Shown here one piece after another: positions 48,160 through 56,290 of a stretch of DNA of 64,000 bases. Position numbers and translations under genes: made by a program. The stretch comes from CAWBQO01 sp963790965 (GTDB lineage: Bacteria > Bacteroidota > Rhodothermia > Rhodothermales > DASSAV01): NCBI GenBank assembly GCA_963790965.1, contig CAWBQO010000003.1, forward strand, positions 682,001 to 746,000. Direction: 5' to 3'. The notes below the pieces were generated by a model that worked only from the letters and a program-made list of their open reading frames with translations, searched no databases and had not been told where the DNA came from. Position 1 is the first letter of the stretch, and every line of letters starts with the position of its first letter.

Positions 48160-48206
48160 CATACCCGGCTCGCAGAGCGTTCAATCGTGAAAGGAGCGGC
48201 GCTCAC

Positions 48207-48479
48207 TCACGCGGGCGCATCGGCGGAGGGGTACTTCGGACGCCAGAGAATGGCGTAGATGATTTCGAGATAACCCGCGAGTAGTAGCAGCGGCGCGACG
48301 TAGAGGGAGACGAAGCCGTCAACCTGGTTGTCGACGCGCATCACGACGTAGCCGAACACGACAAGCGCAACGCCGAGAAGGAGCAGCAAGTAATTGCGCC
48401 GGACGAAAACCATCTGCCCTTTGGCCACCGCTCCCCTGCCGCCCACACTCCGCCGACGGTCAACTGCTTTCTTTGCCAT
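48207..48479 (-). CDS. Small two-helix membrane protein (DUF3098-like)
   Basis: A 90-residue protein with a basic N-terminus, then MVFVRRNYLLLLLGVALVVFGYVV and a second hydrophobic segment (SLYVAPLLLLAGYLEIIYAIL). The F-x-R-x-NY-x-LL-x-G pattern recalls DUF3098, a small Bacteroidota family of unknown function. It is the only minus-strand gene between gyrA and mreD, convergent with the NamZ-like gene (47 bp) and divergent from the PBP4-like gene. Confidence 0.7.
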   Translation of the reverse strand: MAKKAVDRRRSVGGRGAVAKGQMVFVRRNYLLLLLGVALVVFGYVVMRVDNQVDGFVSLYVAPLLLLAGYLEIIYAILWRPKYPSADAPA

Positions 48480-48662
48480 GCTCTTCTACTGAACTGCATT
48501 CTTGAAGGCGGGAGTGCCGGACGTCCAGCTACATCCCGCGTAACGATGCTGAAAACCGGGTTTCAAGCTTCAGGTTCCAGCGTACAAGCTTCCGAACGGA
48601 CGATAGTGCTGAACGCTACGCGCCCGCAACCCCTCTGCTCCGCCTGCTTATTGAACGCTGCC

Positions 48663-50105
48663 ATGAGAAGAATACGCTCCTTCGGAATTGCCGCTCTGCT
48701 GGTGTTTCTTACCGTCGCGCCGACGGCTTCATCGGCCCCGATGCCCGCCGGCGTCGCGGCGATCCTTGAAAGCGTGGAGTCCGGTTCAGCAACGTGGGGC
48801 ATCTACGCGCGCAATCTCGCTACCGGGGAGACCATCGTCTCGCACAATGCGGGCAAGGCTTTCATGCCGGCGTCCAATCAGAAGCTGCTCACGAGCGCCG
48901 CTGCGTTCGACGCGCTTGGTGCCGATTACCGGTACAAGACGCGACTTCTGCTTGACGGCTCCGTTTCCGGTTCTACGATCCAGGGCGATCTTATCCTCGT
49001 GGGTTCGGGCGACCCTTCGCTTGGCTCCATCGAATTAGGGGGAGCGGACCCTTTGAAGAAGTGGGCGCGGCAGCTCGCCGATGCGGGCGTGACTCAGATC
49101 AGCGGGCGCATCATTGGCGACGACGACGTTTTTGACGACCGCCCATATGCTGAGGGATGGGATCTCGACTACCTCGTGAGCCAGGGTAGCCGGTCGCTTG
49201 GCGTCAGTGCAGGGGGCCTGGCCTATCGCGACAACGTGATTGAAGTGCGCATCGCCTCGGGCAAGGTGGGATCACCGCCGGAAATCTCGGCGCGCCCGGA
49301 CGGGTACCTTGACATTCAAAACGAAGCCACCACCGCCTCGCGCCGAAGGGGCTGGGCCATCTCGATCGACCGCGACCTCGGGACAGAGACCATTCACCTG
49401 CATGGATCGCTGCCGCGCTCCTATGAAGGAACGGTGGCCCTTCCCGTGTCCAACCCGACTACTTTCGCGATCTACAACTTTAAGCAGTACCTCGAGGAAG
49501 CGGGCATCCAGGTCACCGACAGCCTGGTGGACATCGACGATCTAGACGATCTGCCGTCCTACGACGACGCGCGGCTACTCTTCGTCCACTTCTCTCCGCG
49601 CTTGGAGACGATCATGGACGTGATGAACAAGGAGAGCAACAACTTTTTTGCCGAGCAGGTCTTCCGGACGATGGCCTACGGCGGCTCTGCGGGCGGCGGC
49701 GAGCGGCGCATTAAGGAGCTTCTGGGTCGAGCGGGCTATTCAGGGGAGGAAGTCGCCATTATGGACGGCTCCGGCCTCTCCCGAAAGGATCTCATAACGC
49801 CGGCAGCAATGGTGTCGCTGCTGGCCTACATGCGCGAGCATACGCAGGGCGAGGCTTACCAAAACTCGCTGGCCGGAGGCGGCGAGGCGGGGTCCACCCT
49901 TCGCAGCCGCCTGGGCGACTTGCCCGTGCAGGCAAAGACGGGGTCGCTCGAGTACGTGCGGGCGCTTAGCGGCTACACGCAAACGGCAGGTGGCGATCCG
50001 GTGGCGTTCTCCATCTTCTCCAACAACTTCACCGGGCCGTCCTACGCGATAACGCAGAAGATCGACGAGATCGTGCGAGCAATCAGCTCGGCGCCGGCAG
50101 GTTGA
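48663..50105 (+). CDS. dacB: D-alanyl-D-alanine carboxypeptidase/endopeptidase, PBP4 type
   Basis: Class C penicillin-binding protein that trims stem peptides and may cut cross-links. The ATG at 48663 gives a signal peptide (RRIRSFGIAALLVFLTVAP.. to SSA) and 480 residues. Active-site motifs are all present: SxxK in PASNQKLL (nucleophile Ser), SxN in MNKESNNFFAEQ, and KTG in VQAKTGSLEYV. The insertion between SxxK and SxN that marks PBP4 is there (DLILVGSGDPSLGS and a long beta-rich block). The upstream open frame to 48546 is not coding in character. Confidence 0.94.
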   Translation: MRRIRSFGIAALLVFLTVAPTASSAPMPAGVAAILESVESGSATWGIYARNLATGETIVSHNAGKAFMPASNQKLLTSAAAFDALGADYRYKTRLLLDGSVSGSTIQGDLILVGSGDPSLGSIELGGADPLKKWARQLADAGVTQISGRIIGDDDVFDDRPYAEGWDLDYLVSQGSRSLGVSAGGLAYRDNVIEVRIASGKVGSPPEISARPDGYLDIQNEATTASRRRGWAISIDRDLGTETIHLHGSLPRSYEGTVALPVSNPTTFAIYNFKQYLEEAGIQVTDSLVDIDDLDDLPSYDDARLLFVHFSPRLETIMDVMNKESNNFFAEQVFRTMAYGGSAGGGERRIKELLGRAGYSGEEVAIMDGSGLSRKDLITPAAMVSLLAYMREHTQGEAYQNSLAGGGEAGSTLRSRLGDLPVQAKTGSLEYVRALSGYTQTAGGDPVAFSIFSNNFTGPSYAITQKIDEIVRAISSAPAG

Positions 50106-50235
50106 TCGGCGAGGTTCTTGTAATCAGCAGGTATCGGCACACGCGAGTGCCGGGCGCTTGCGCGTACCTTCATTTCTCGTTCGTACATTGGCAGCGACTC
50201 AGGCTGGTTTTCATCCCACTATTTCGCGATCCTTC

Positions 50236-50706
50236 ATGCCGCACTTCGTGCGCTACCTGCTTACCGGCGCGGTCGTCGTCGCGCTTCAGTTTCTTGTCTT
50301 TGGACGTTTACAGATCTGGGGAGCCTATCCCGATGCCGTTTTGCTATTCGTCGCGTGGCTTGGGCTGCGCTTCGGCCGCAACACCGGAGCGGGGGGCGGC
50401 TTCGTCCTCGGGCTGGTCATGGACGCGCTCTATGGCACCTGGGGCATTCAGGCGTTCACGAAGACGCTGGTCGGCTTCCTCGTAGGGCTTTTCCCGGCCA
50501 ACGAGCGAGAGACGCTGCTTATCCTTCCCTCTCAGGCGTTCATCGGGAGCTTCGTCGTTTCGCTTCTCCACAACGGCATCATGGTGCTTTTCCTCGTGGT
50601 GCAGACGGGCGTGCGGAGCATGTATATGGTGACGATCCTCTGGCTCGCGGCCGCGCTCTATACCGCCGTACTCGCCATCGTCGCCTCGCTCTTTGCATCG
50701 CGATAG
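50236..50706 (+). CDS. mreD: Rod-shape-determining protein MreD
   Basis: Inner-membrane protein of the elongasome, 156 residues with five or six hydrophobic helices and the family pattern FGRLQIWGAYPDAVLLFVAW, GGGFVLGLVMDALYG, then FANE-like polar loops. The ATG at 50236 begins the first helix at residue 10; the longer frame from 50158 adds polar residues only. mreB and mreC are not in the window, so this mreD is apart from the usual mreBCD cluster. A strong terminator follows. Confidence 0.88.
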   Translation: MPHFVRYLLTGAVVVALQFLVFGRLQIWGAYPDAVLLFVAWLGLRFGRNTGAGGGFVLGLVMDALYGTWGIQAFTKTLVGFLVGLFPANERETLLILPSQAFIGSFVVSLLHNGIMVLFLVVQTGVRSMYMVTILWLAAALYTAVLAIVASLFASR

Positions 50707-50740
50707 GCGGCGGCTACGGTCGGCGGCCCATAGACGTAAG

Positions 50741-50771
50741 AAGGGGCACCCTCGGTTGGAAGGTGCCCCTT
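50741..50771. terminator. Intrinsic terminator between mreD and the decarboxylase operon
   Basis: A 10-bp stem (50741-50750 with 50762-50771: AAGGGGCACC / GGTGCCCCTT), 11-nt loop, followed by TTTTC on the plus strand and preceded by TAAGAA, which reads as TTCTTA on the minus strand. It works best for mreD and may serve both convergent units. Confidence 0.8.
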
Positions 50772-50797
50772 TTTCTTAGTCTCCGACGCGCCTGTTC

Positions 50798-51922
50798 TTA
50801 GACGAGCATGCTCCAGAGCACACCGGCTGCGATGGCCGATCCGATGACGCCCGCAACGTTCGGGGCCATGGCGTGCATGAGCAGGAAGTTGTTCGGATCC
50901 GCTTCGCGGCCCACCATCTGCACCACACGCGCCGAGTCCGGCACTGCGGAAACGCCCGCCGCGCCAATCAGCGGGTTGATCTTCTCCTTGAACACCAGGT
51001 TCATGAGCCGGGCAAAGAGCAGACCGCCGGCCGTGGCAATGGCGAAGGAAGCCGCGCCGAGCGCGAAGATCTTGAGCGATGCAGGGGTCAGAAAGGTTTG
51101 TGCCTGCGTGCTGGCACCGACGCAGAAGCCGAGGAGGATTGTTACAATATCGATCAGCGACGTGCGTGCCGTCACGGCGAGGCGTTCCGTGACACCGCTC
51201 TCCTTGAGCAGGTTTCCAAAGCACAACATTCCGACGAGCACGAGCGATCCCGGCGCAATCAGGGCGCAGATGATGAGCGTGCCGATCGGGAAGAGGATCT
51301 TCTCGCGCTTCGACACCTGGCGCGGCGCTTTCATTCTAATCAGGCGCTCCTTTTTCGTGGTCAGCAGCTTCATAATCGGCGGCTGAATGACCGGAACGAG
51401 CGCCATGTACGAGTAAGCCGCGATGGCGATAGCGCCCACGAGTTCAGGAGCCAGCTTCGCGGAAAGGAAGATGGCCGTCGGGCCGTCCGCACCACCGATG
51501 ATGCCGATGGCACCGGCCTGAGCCGGAGTGAACCCGAGGTAGAGCGCGCCCATGATCGTGAGGAAGATGCCGATCTGGGCGGCTCCACCGAGAAGAACGA
51601 GCTTTGGATTCGACAGCATGGCGGAGAAGTCCGTCATGGCCCCGATCCCAAGGAAGATGAGCGGCGGATAGATACCCTGGACCACCCCGAAGTAGAGGTA
51701 GTTCATTACGCTTCCGGGATCATAAACGCTCAGGTTCATCCCCGGCACGATGGCGAGATTGCCGACGATGGCACCAAATCCGATCGGTAGCAGCAGCAGT
51801 GGCTCGTAGTCCTTCACGATGGCCAGGGTGATAAATATCCCCCCGATGACAATCATGATTACGTTGCCCAGCGTCAGGTTAGCCATACCTGTCTGGGAGA
51901 GAAACTCAAAAAGTGTGTTCAT
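50798..51922 (-). CDS. Sodium-translocating decarboxylase beta subunit (OadB/MmdB/GcdB type)
   Basis: Membrane subunit that couples decarboxylation of the carboxybiotin to export of sodium ions. The 374 residues have about 9-11 hydrophobic helices. Landmarks are PLIFLGIGAMTDFSAMLSNP, GIIGGADGPTAIFLSAKLAPEL (the sodium-site segment), VPVIQPPIMKLLTTKKER, and the C-terminal GAAGVSAVPDSARVVQ plus NFLLMHAMAPNVAGVIGSA. ATG at 51922. It follows the biotin carrier by 22 bp as last gene of the operon. Confidence 0.95.
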   Translation of the reverse strand: MNTLFEFLSQTGMANLTLGNVIMIVIGGIFITLAIVKDYEPLLLLPIGFGAIVGNLAIVPGMNLSVYDPGSVMNYLYFGVVQGIYPPLIFLGIGAMTDFSAMLSNPKLVLLGGAAQIGIFLTIMGALYLGFTPAQAGAIGIIGGADGPTAIFLSAKLAPELVGAIAIAAYSYMALVPVIQPPIMKLLTTKKERLIRMKAPRQVSKREKILFPIGTLIICALIAPGSLVLVGMLCFGNLLKESGVTERLAVTARTSLIDIVTILLGFCVGASTQAQTFLTPASLKIFALGAASFAIATAGGLLFARLMNLVFKEKINPLIGAAGVSAVPDSARVVQMVGREADPNNFLLMHAMAPNVAGVIGSAIAAGVLWSMLV

Positions 51923-51944
51923 CCTGAATGCCGGCAGATACGCG

Positions 51945-52382
51945 TCACGCGACGACTACTAATTCCTGTCCCTGGTTTACGGCGTCGCCCGCGGCAACGT
52001 GAACGGTCTCGACGGTGCCCGCTATGGGCGCGTTGATGACGTTCTCCATCTTCATGGCTTCCATCTTCAAGACGGGCTGGCCGGCGGTGACTTTCTCTCC
52101 CTGCTTCACGAATACCTCCAGGATGAGGCCGGGAATCGGGGCCGTGACGCTTCCCTCCCCGCCCGAGGTTACGGGCCTGGCGGGGGCGGCACTCGCACCG
52201 GAAGACGCCGAGGCGGCCGGCGTGCGGCGCTTGGGCGTAGGCAGCGGCGTGTCGGACTCCATGTTGTCCACGCGCACCTTCATCGGTTTGCCGTTCACTT
52301 CAAGCTCGACAGCTTCAAGGGAAAAGCTCTTCACCACGATCGAGAAGGATTTCCCCTCGACGGAAAGGTCGTACTTTCTCAT
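51945..52382 (-). CDS. Biotin carboxyl carrier subunit of the decarboxylase
   Basis: A 145-residue biotinyl carrier that moves CO2 between the transferase and membrane subunits. An N-terminal beta domain is followed by a flexible Pro/Ala/Ser-rich linker (about 50-75) and a C-terminal biotinyl-lipoyl domain with the biotin acceptor EAMKME (Lys in AMKM). The stop of the OadG gene lies one base upstream of its ATG at 52382, which is tight coupling. Confidence 0.95.
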   Translation of the reverse strand: MRKYDLSVEGKSFSIVVKSFSLEAVELEVNGKPMKVRVDNMESDTPLPTPKRRTPAASASSGASAAPARPVTSGGEGSVTAPIPGLILEVFVKQGEKVTAGQPVLKMEAMKMENVINAPIAGTVETVHVAAGDAVNQGQELVVVA

Positions 52383-52383
52383 G

Positions 52384-52752
52384 CTACATTCTGGTAGAAA
52401 GGGTTCGCATCTTACCCGCCGCCGCCCAGATCTGCTGGGACGAACTGCGCTCGATGGTTATTCGCTGGTCGTCAAACGTTCGTTGCTGCTCCAGTTCGAG
52501 CTGAATGACGGCAGCTATGGCCGTCATCATGGCCGAGTCGGAGGAGATCACCGGCACCTCCGAGGTCTGCCGCTGCGCGGCTAAAGGGCGCTTGATGGAT
52601 GTTGTTTTTCCCTTCGCCTTCGATAGCGTCTCGAAGAGTTTAGGGATGCCGGCAATGTAAAAGGTGATGAGCGTCAGTCCGACGAACACGATGGCCATGC
52701 CCGTGAGCATGATGCCGACGCCGTCGCCCGCTGCGATGTTGTGAAAGCCCAT
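52384..52752 (-). CDS. OadG-family decarboxylase gamma subunit
   Basis: Small assembly subunit, 122 residues: one N-terminal membrane helix (GIMLTGMAIVFVGLTLITFYI) and a hydrophilic tail. The tail here keeps an ISSDSAMMTAIAAVIQLE segment, as in Bacteroidota OadG proteins. The gamma subunit holds the complex together at the membrane. ATG at 52752, 30 bp after mmdA. Confidence 0.88.
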   Translation of the reverse strand: MGFHNIAAGDGVGIMLTGMAIVFVGLTLITFYIAGIPKLFETLSKAKGKTTSIKRPLAAQRQTSEVPVISSDSAMMTAIAAVIQLELEQQRTFDDQRITIERSSSQQIWAAAGKMRTLSTRM

Positions 52753-52782
52753 AGATGGTGTAGAGTTGGCCTTAGTGAAAGG

Positions 52783-54339
52783 TCACAAGGGGATGTTGCC
52801 GTGCTTTTTAGGCGGGTTTTTGTCCTGCTTGCTTTCCAGCATCGTAAGCGCCTTGCAGATGCGGAAGCGCGTGCGCGCCGGTACGATGATGTCGTCGATG
52901 TAGCCACGGCGCGCAGCTTCGTACGGATTCGCAAAGCGCTCCGTGTACTCCGATGCGCGCTGCTCGAGGACCTCCTGCCCTTTATCTCCGGCCGCTTTGA
53001 TTTCGCGCGCGTAGAGAATTTCGACAGCACCTTTGGCACCCATCACCGCGATCTCGGCCGTCGGCCAGGCATAGTTGATGTCGCCGCGCAGGTGTTTGGA
53101 ACTCATCACGCAATAGGCTCCGCCGTAAGACTTCCGCGTTGTGACGGTAATTTTCGGCACCGTCGCTTCGGCATAGGCGTAAAGCAGCTTGGCACCGTTA
53201 CGGATGATGCCGCCGTGCTCCTGACCCGTCCCCGGCAAAAAGCCCGGCACATCCACAAAAGTGACCACGGGAAGATTGAAGCAGTCGCAGAAACGGACGA
53301 AACGTGCGCCTTTGATGGAGGCGTCGATGTCGAGCACGCCTGCGAGCGACTTCGGCTGGTTGGCCACGACGCCGACCGGCGTCCCGTTGTAGCGCGCGAA
53401 GCCAACGATCAGATTCGGGCCGTATTTCGGCTGGATCTCCAGAAACTCGCCGTCATCGACCGTTTCCATGATCACCTCGGACATATCGTACGCCTGATTG
53501 GCGTTCTCCGGTATGATCGTATTCAGGTAGGGCGACTCGCGGTCGGCCGGATCGTCGGTCTCCTTGCGCGGCGGCGCAGAGAGGTTGTTCTGCGGCATGA
53601 AGGAGAGCAGGTGGCGAATCGTTTCGATGGCTTCCTCCTCGGAGGGCCTCGCGAGGTGGGCCACGCCGCTCTTCGCGGTATGAACCGACGCGCCGCCGAG
53701 CCGCTCCGTGTCCACATCCTCGTGCGTAACGGCCTTCACGACCTTCGGCCCGGTGAGAAACATATAGCTGTTCTCCTCGACCATCACCGTGAAGTCGGTG
53801 AGCGCGGGCGAGTACACGGCACCGCCGGCGCAGGGGCCAAAGATGCCGGAGATTTGCGGAATGACGCCCGACGACATCACATTGCGAAGGAAAATATCCG
53901 TGTAGCCGGCAAGACTTTCGATGCCTTCCTGGATACGCGCGCCGCCGGAGTCGTTCAGGCCTATGACGGGTGCACCGTTCTTGACGGCCATATCCATGAC
54001 CTTGCAGATCTTCTCCGCGAACGTTTCCGAGAGCGAGCCGCCGAAGACCGTGAAATCCTGGGAGAAGACATAGACGAGACGCCCGTCGATCGTGCCGTAG
54101 CCCGTCACGACGCCGTCGCCGGGATACTGCTTCGACTCCATACCGAAGTTGTTGCAGCGGTGCTCTTTGAACATGTCGAACTCCTCAAAGCTGCCTTCGT
54201 CGAGAAGCATGCCGACACGCTCGCGGGCCGTGTACCGGCCCTTATCGTGCTGCTTCTTGATAGCCGCTTCGCCGCCGCCGAGAAGCGCCTGCTGCCGGCG
54301 CTCGGACAACTTCATGAGTTCTTGTTCTGTCTGCGTCAT
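52783..54339 (-). CDS. mmdA: Methylmalonyl-CoA decarboxylase alpha subunit (carboxyltransferase)
   Basis: Carboxyltransferase of the acetyl-/propionyl-CoA carboxylase beta family. With the three genes downstream it should form a sodium-pumping methylmalonyl-CoA decarboxylase that yields propionyl-CoA. The 518 residues contain two crotonase-like domains: RVGMLLDEGSFEEFDMFKEHR, VIGLNDSGGARIQEGIESLAGY, GVIPQISGIFGPCAGGAVYSPALTDF (parts), and in the second half FVDVPGFLPGTGQEHGGIIRNGAKLLYAY in parts. Oxaloacetate decarboxylase would need a different alpha subunit, so methylmalonyl-CoA (or propionyl-CoA carboxylation) is the better reading. Confidence 0.94.
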   Translation of the reverse strand: MTQTEQELMKLSERRQQALLGGGEAAIKKQHDKGRYTARERVGMLLDEGSFEEFDMFKEHRCNNFGMESKQYPGDGVVTGYGTIDGRLVYVFSQDFTVFGGSLSETFAEKICKVMDMAVKNGAPVIGLNDSGGARIQEGIESLAGYTDIFLRNVMSSGVIPQISGIFGPCAGGAVYSPALTDFTVMVEENSYMFLTGPKVVKAVTHEDVDTERLGGASVHTAKSGVAHLARPSEEEAIETIRHLLSFMPQNNLSAPPRKETDDPADRESPYLNTIIPENANQAYDMSEVIMETVDDGEFLEIQPKYGPNLIVGFARYNGTPVGVVANQPKSLAGVLDIDASIKGARFVRFCDCFNLPVVTFVDVPGFLPGTGQEHGGIIRNGAKLLYAYAEATVPKITVTTRKSYGGAYCVMSSKHLRGDINYAWPTAEIAVMGAKGAVEILYAREIKAAGDKGQEVLEQRASEYTERFANPYEAARRGYIDDIIVPARTRFRICKALTMLESKQDKNPPKKHGNIPL

Positions 54340-54436
54340 GGCACATTGGTGCTAAAGGTCCTTCCGTAGCGAAGGACGGATTGGAAAAGCGGGGCTAATG
54401 GCGCTTGCCACCGGAAGGGTTTCCGGCGGAAGGGAC

Positions 54437-54724
54437 CTAAGCGTTATAGTAGATCTGGTAGAGCGTGGACTTGTCGAGCAGGTCGTCCACCTGCTGCTGC
54501 ACGCGCTTGCGGTCCTCGTTGTTGAACCATGCGTTCCAGTGCGCAATGTTCACCCAGGAACTGATAACGAGGTACTCTTCCGGATCCTCGCTGTTCATCA
54601 ATGTCTCGCCGGATATATAGCCCGGCTGCGCGAGGGCGAGAGAGCGGAGTTGAACGAGAAGCGGTTTCAGTGCATGTGCCTTTTCGGTGGGCACACGACG
54701 GAGAAGGATGACCTTGATCGCCAT
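54437..54724 (-). CDS. ABM-domain (antibiotic biosynthesis monooxygenase-like) protein
   Basis: A 95-residue ferredoxin-like dimeric alpha-beta barrel of the ABM superfamily: KVILLRRVPTEKAHAL, LRSLALAQPGYISGETL, then LVISSWVNIAHWNAWFN. Such proteins include cofactor-free monooxygenases and haem-degrading enzymes, but most are uncharacterised; no heme-binding histidine pattern is obvious. It precedes mmdA on the same strand with a 97-bp gap, so may be the first gene of that operon. ATG at 54724. Confidence 0.83.
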   Translation of the reverse strand: MAIKVILLRRVPTEKAHALKPLLVQLRSLALAQPGYISGETLMNSEDPEEYLVISSWVNIAHWNAWFNNEDRKRVQQQVDDLLDKSTLYQIYYNA

Positions 54725-55098
54725 GGTATTGGGGGTAAGTCGACGTGTAGCCGCAACCTACGTCCCCGAAAGCTACCTCACAAGATCTAAGGCGTCCTTC
54801 CCGTTGAAATACTTTTGAATCCGCCGCAAATTCTGCAAACCGGCGAGCAGATGTAGGGAAAACCCTCTTCCAATTGTCGCGTACGCGGATCAGAAGGCTG
54901 AGGTGCCCGCGACTTAAATCGGCTCGATCCACATCATGTCATCAGAAAACGGAGGGCGAGTTGAAGCGGCATATAACGGAACTGTAACCGAATTACCCGA
55001 CCCGTATAACTATACAGCCGTATATTTGCCTCGCGTGGCGAACAGCAGTTCTCCCGCAGCGCGCCCTCAGGGGCCGACTTGAACGAAACAACTTTTTT
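54725..55098. other. Intergenic region with promoter-like elements
   Basis: A 374-bp divergent gap with lower GC than its neighbours. It holds two plus-strand matches to TAnnTTTG (54810-54817 and 55021-55028) and a small palindrome GTATA-AC-TATAC at 55004-55015 just before the second. No gene or RNA fold is recognised. Confidence 0.5.
55021..55028 (+). promoter_or_regulatory. Bacteroidota-type -7 promoter element
   Basis: TATATTTG, an exact match to TAnnTTTG, 70 bp before the ATG at 55099. A clear TTG-type -33 box at the usual 19-21 bp is not evident. A second exact match, TACTTTTG, lies at 54810-54817. Confidence 0.5.
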
Positions 55099-55398
55099 AT
55101 GACTATTCTCGACCGCATTCTCCAAAACGTAGGTCTTTCGAAAATGCCTTCCGGCGATGGCGCGAAGGTCTCAGACGACCAGGTGTCAGTTGCTTACGGG
55201 GTGCAATCCGCGCGCGCGGCGCTGGCCCGGGAGAATGAGCGGCTGGAACGTGCGGTGCTGTTGCTGCAGAACGCCGCCTTCCTTGCCAATTACCACCAGC
55301 CTTCGTTGGCGCGGGACATCCGCTCCTTCATCAAAGAAGTGCAGGCAGACGGCATTGCAACGGACCCGCTCGAGCAGTCGCACCGCAATCAGGCATAG
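55099..55398 (+). CDS. Small hypothetical protein
   Basis: A 99-residue soluble protein that I do not recognise. It is mostly helical with a likely coiled coil (ARAALARENERLERAVLLL) and no cysteine. The start ATG at 55099 follows an A/T-rich stretch (ACTTTTTTATG) without a Shine-Dalgarno, in line with other genes here. It has its own candidate promoter and a strong terminator, so it is a monocistronic unit of 0.4 kb, which argues that it is real. Confidence 0.72.
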   Translation: MTILDRILQNVGLSKMPSGDGAKVSDDQVSVAYGVQSARAALARENERLERAVLLLQNAAFLANYHQPSLARDIRSFIKEVQADGIATDPLEQSHRNQA

Positions 55399-55417
55399 AC
55401 TTTCTTGAGACAAGCTT

Positions 55418-55452
55418 AACGGGGCTGCCGGCATAGTGTCGGCAGCCCCGTT
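55418..55452. terminator. Bidirectional intrinsic terminator
   Basis: A 13-bp perfect stem (AACGGGGCTGCCG at 55418-55430 with its complement at 55440-55452), 9-nt loop, then TTTTC. It ends the 99-aa gene and, in reverse, the 80-aa gene. Confidence 0.85.
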
Positions 55453-55492
55453 TTCGTTCCGCGCAAGGATTCCTTCGCTGAGGATGAAGAAG

Positions 55493-55735
55493 TCAGCAAT
55501 CCGCCTTGCGGGGCTGAGGGTCGACGGGTAAAGGGTGCGGTTCCGCGCCGAGCAGCTTGATTAAGAACCATCTTGCCTCTTCCGGGTCCATCTTGACGGA
55601 ATGGCGCTCGCCGGAGAGTTCTACGAAGCTGGGCGCGAGGCGGTAGTCTTTGAAGAGCGTGCGCTCGAACGCAAGTCCAAGCAGGCGATCGAGGGAGCAG
55701 CACCTCAGTTCAAAAAGGTCATCATTGTGAGGCAT
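55493..55735 (-). CDS. Small hypothetical protein
   Basis: An 80-residue soluble protein of unknown function, predicted mostly helical in the first half (DDLFELRCCSLDRLLGLAF) with a short C-terminal Pro-rich tail (AEPHPLPVDPQP). No motif is recognised. ATG at 55735; it shares its strand with the 114-aa membrane protein 68 bp upstream, suggesting a small operon. Confidence 0.55.
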   Translation of the reverse strand: MPHNDDLFELRCCSLDRLLGLAFERTLFKDYRLAPSFVELSGERHSVKMDPEEARWFLIKLLGAEPHPLPVDPQPRKADC

Positions 55736-55803
55736 AGGTTGGCTCCTCGACTACAGGTGGTGGGTCGGCGGAAGAGCGGTGGCTTCAACGGTGGCTCTAA
55801 TGC

Positions 55804-56148
55804 TCAGTTGACGAACAGCCGCGGCGGAAGGGCGACGGACCAGGCATTGGGTACCCAGCGCTCGGCGACTTCCATATAATAAGAAGTGGAAGCAGCAACG
55901 GACGCCCCCATGCCGGATTCCGGGTAGAGACCCTGATGAAGGCGCTCGGTCGCGTGTTCGCGCACCGGCTCGGGCGGCGTGACGCCCTTGATTTCCAGGA
56001 AAGCCTCCGTCCAGGACCGCGAATCCTCTTCCATTTCAGAGGACAGAGGCCGTTTGAACCGCGCGTATACCGTCGAGCAAACGATGCCGAAGGCGACACA
56101 GGCGGAGACTGCGATGACGACGTAGAAAGCAAGGATGATCGTTTCCAT
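55804..56148 (-). CDS. Small membrane protein, one N-terminal helix
   Basis: A 114-residue protein with an N-terminal hydrophobic helix (IILAFYVVIAVSACVAFGIVC), then a short basic segment and a soluble 80-residue domain. Family not recognised. ATG at 56148. The lack of a cleavage-like site suggests a membrane anchor with a cytoplasmic or periplasmic C-terminus. Confidence 0.62.
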   Translation of the reverse strand: METIILAFYVVIAVSACVAFGIVCSTVYARFKRPLSSEMEEDSRSWTEAFLEIKGVTPPEPVREHATERLHQGLYPESGMGASVAASTSYYMEVAERWVPNAWSVALPPRLFVN

Positions 56149-56290
56149 GGCGCTTCACTATTGGCAGTAAACTGGGAAGACGTTGTGGTAGAATGGTACC
56201 CCTATCTTTAGTCGCTGCCACGCGCTCCCGGCACGTCACGATATGCAGAAATGGCGCATCTGCGCGAGACAACCGTGGTCGTAGGCTGCG

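Noticed and set aside
52741..54369. 542-codon open frame antisense to mmdA
   Set aside because: The longest shadow; entirely opposed to a recognised carboxyltransferase.
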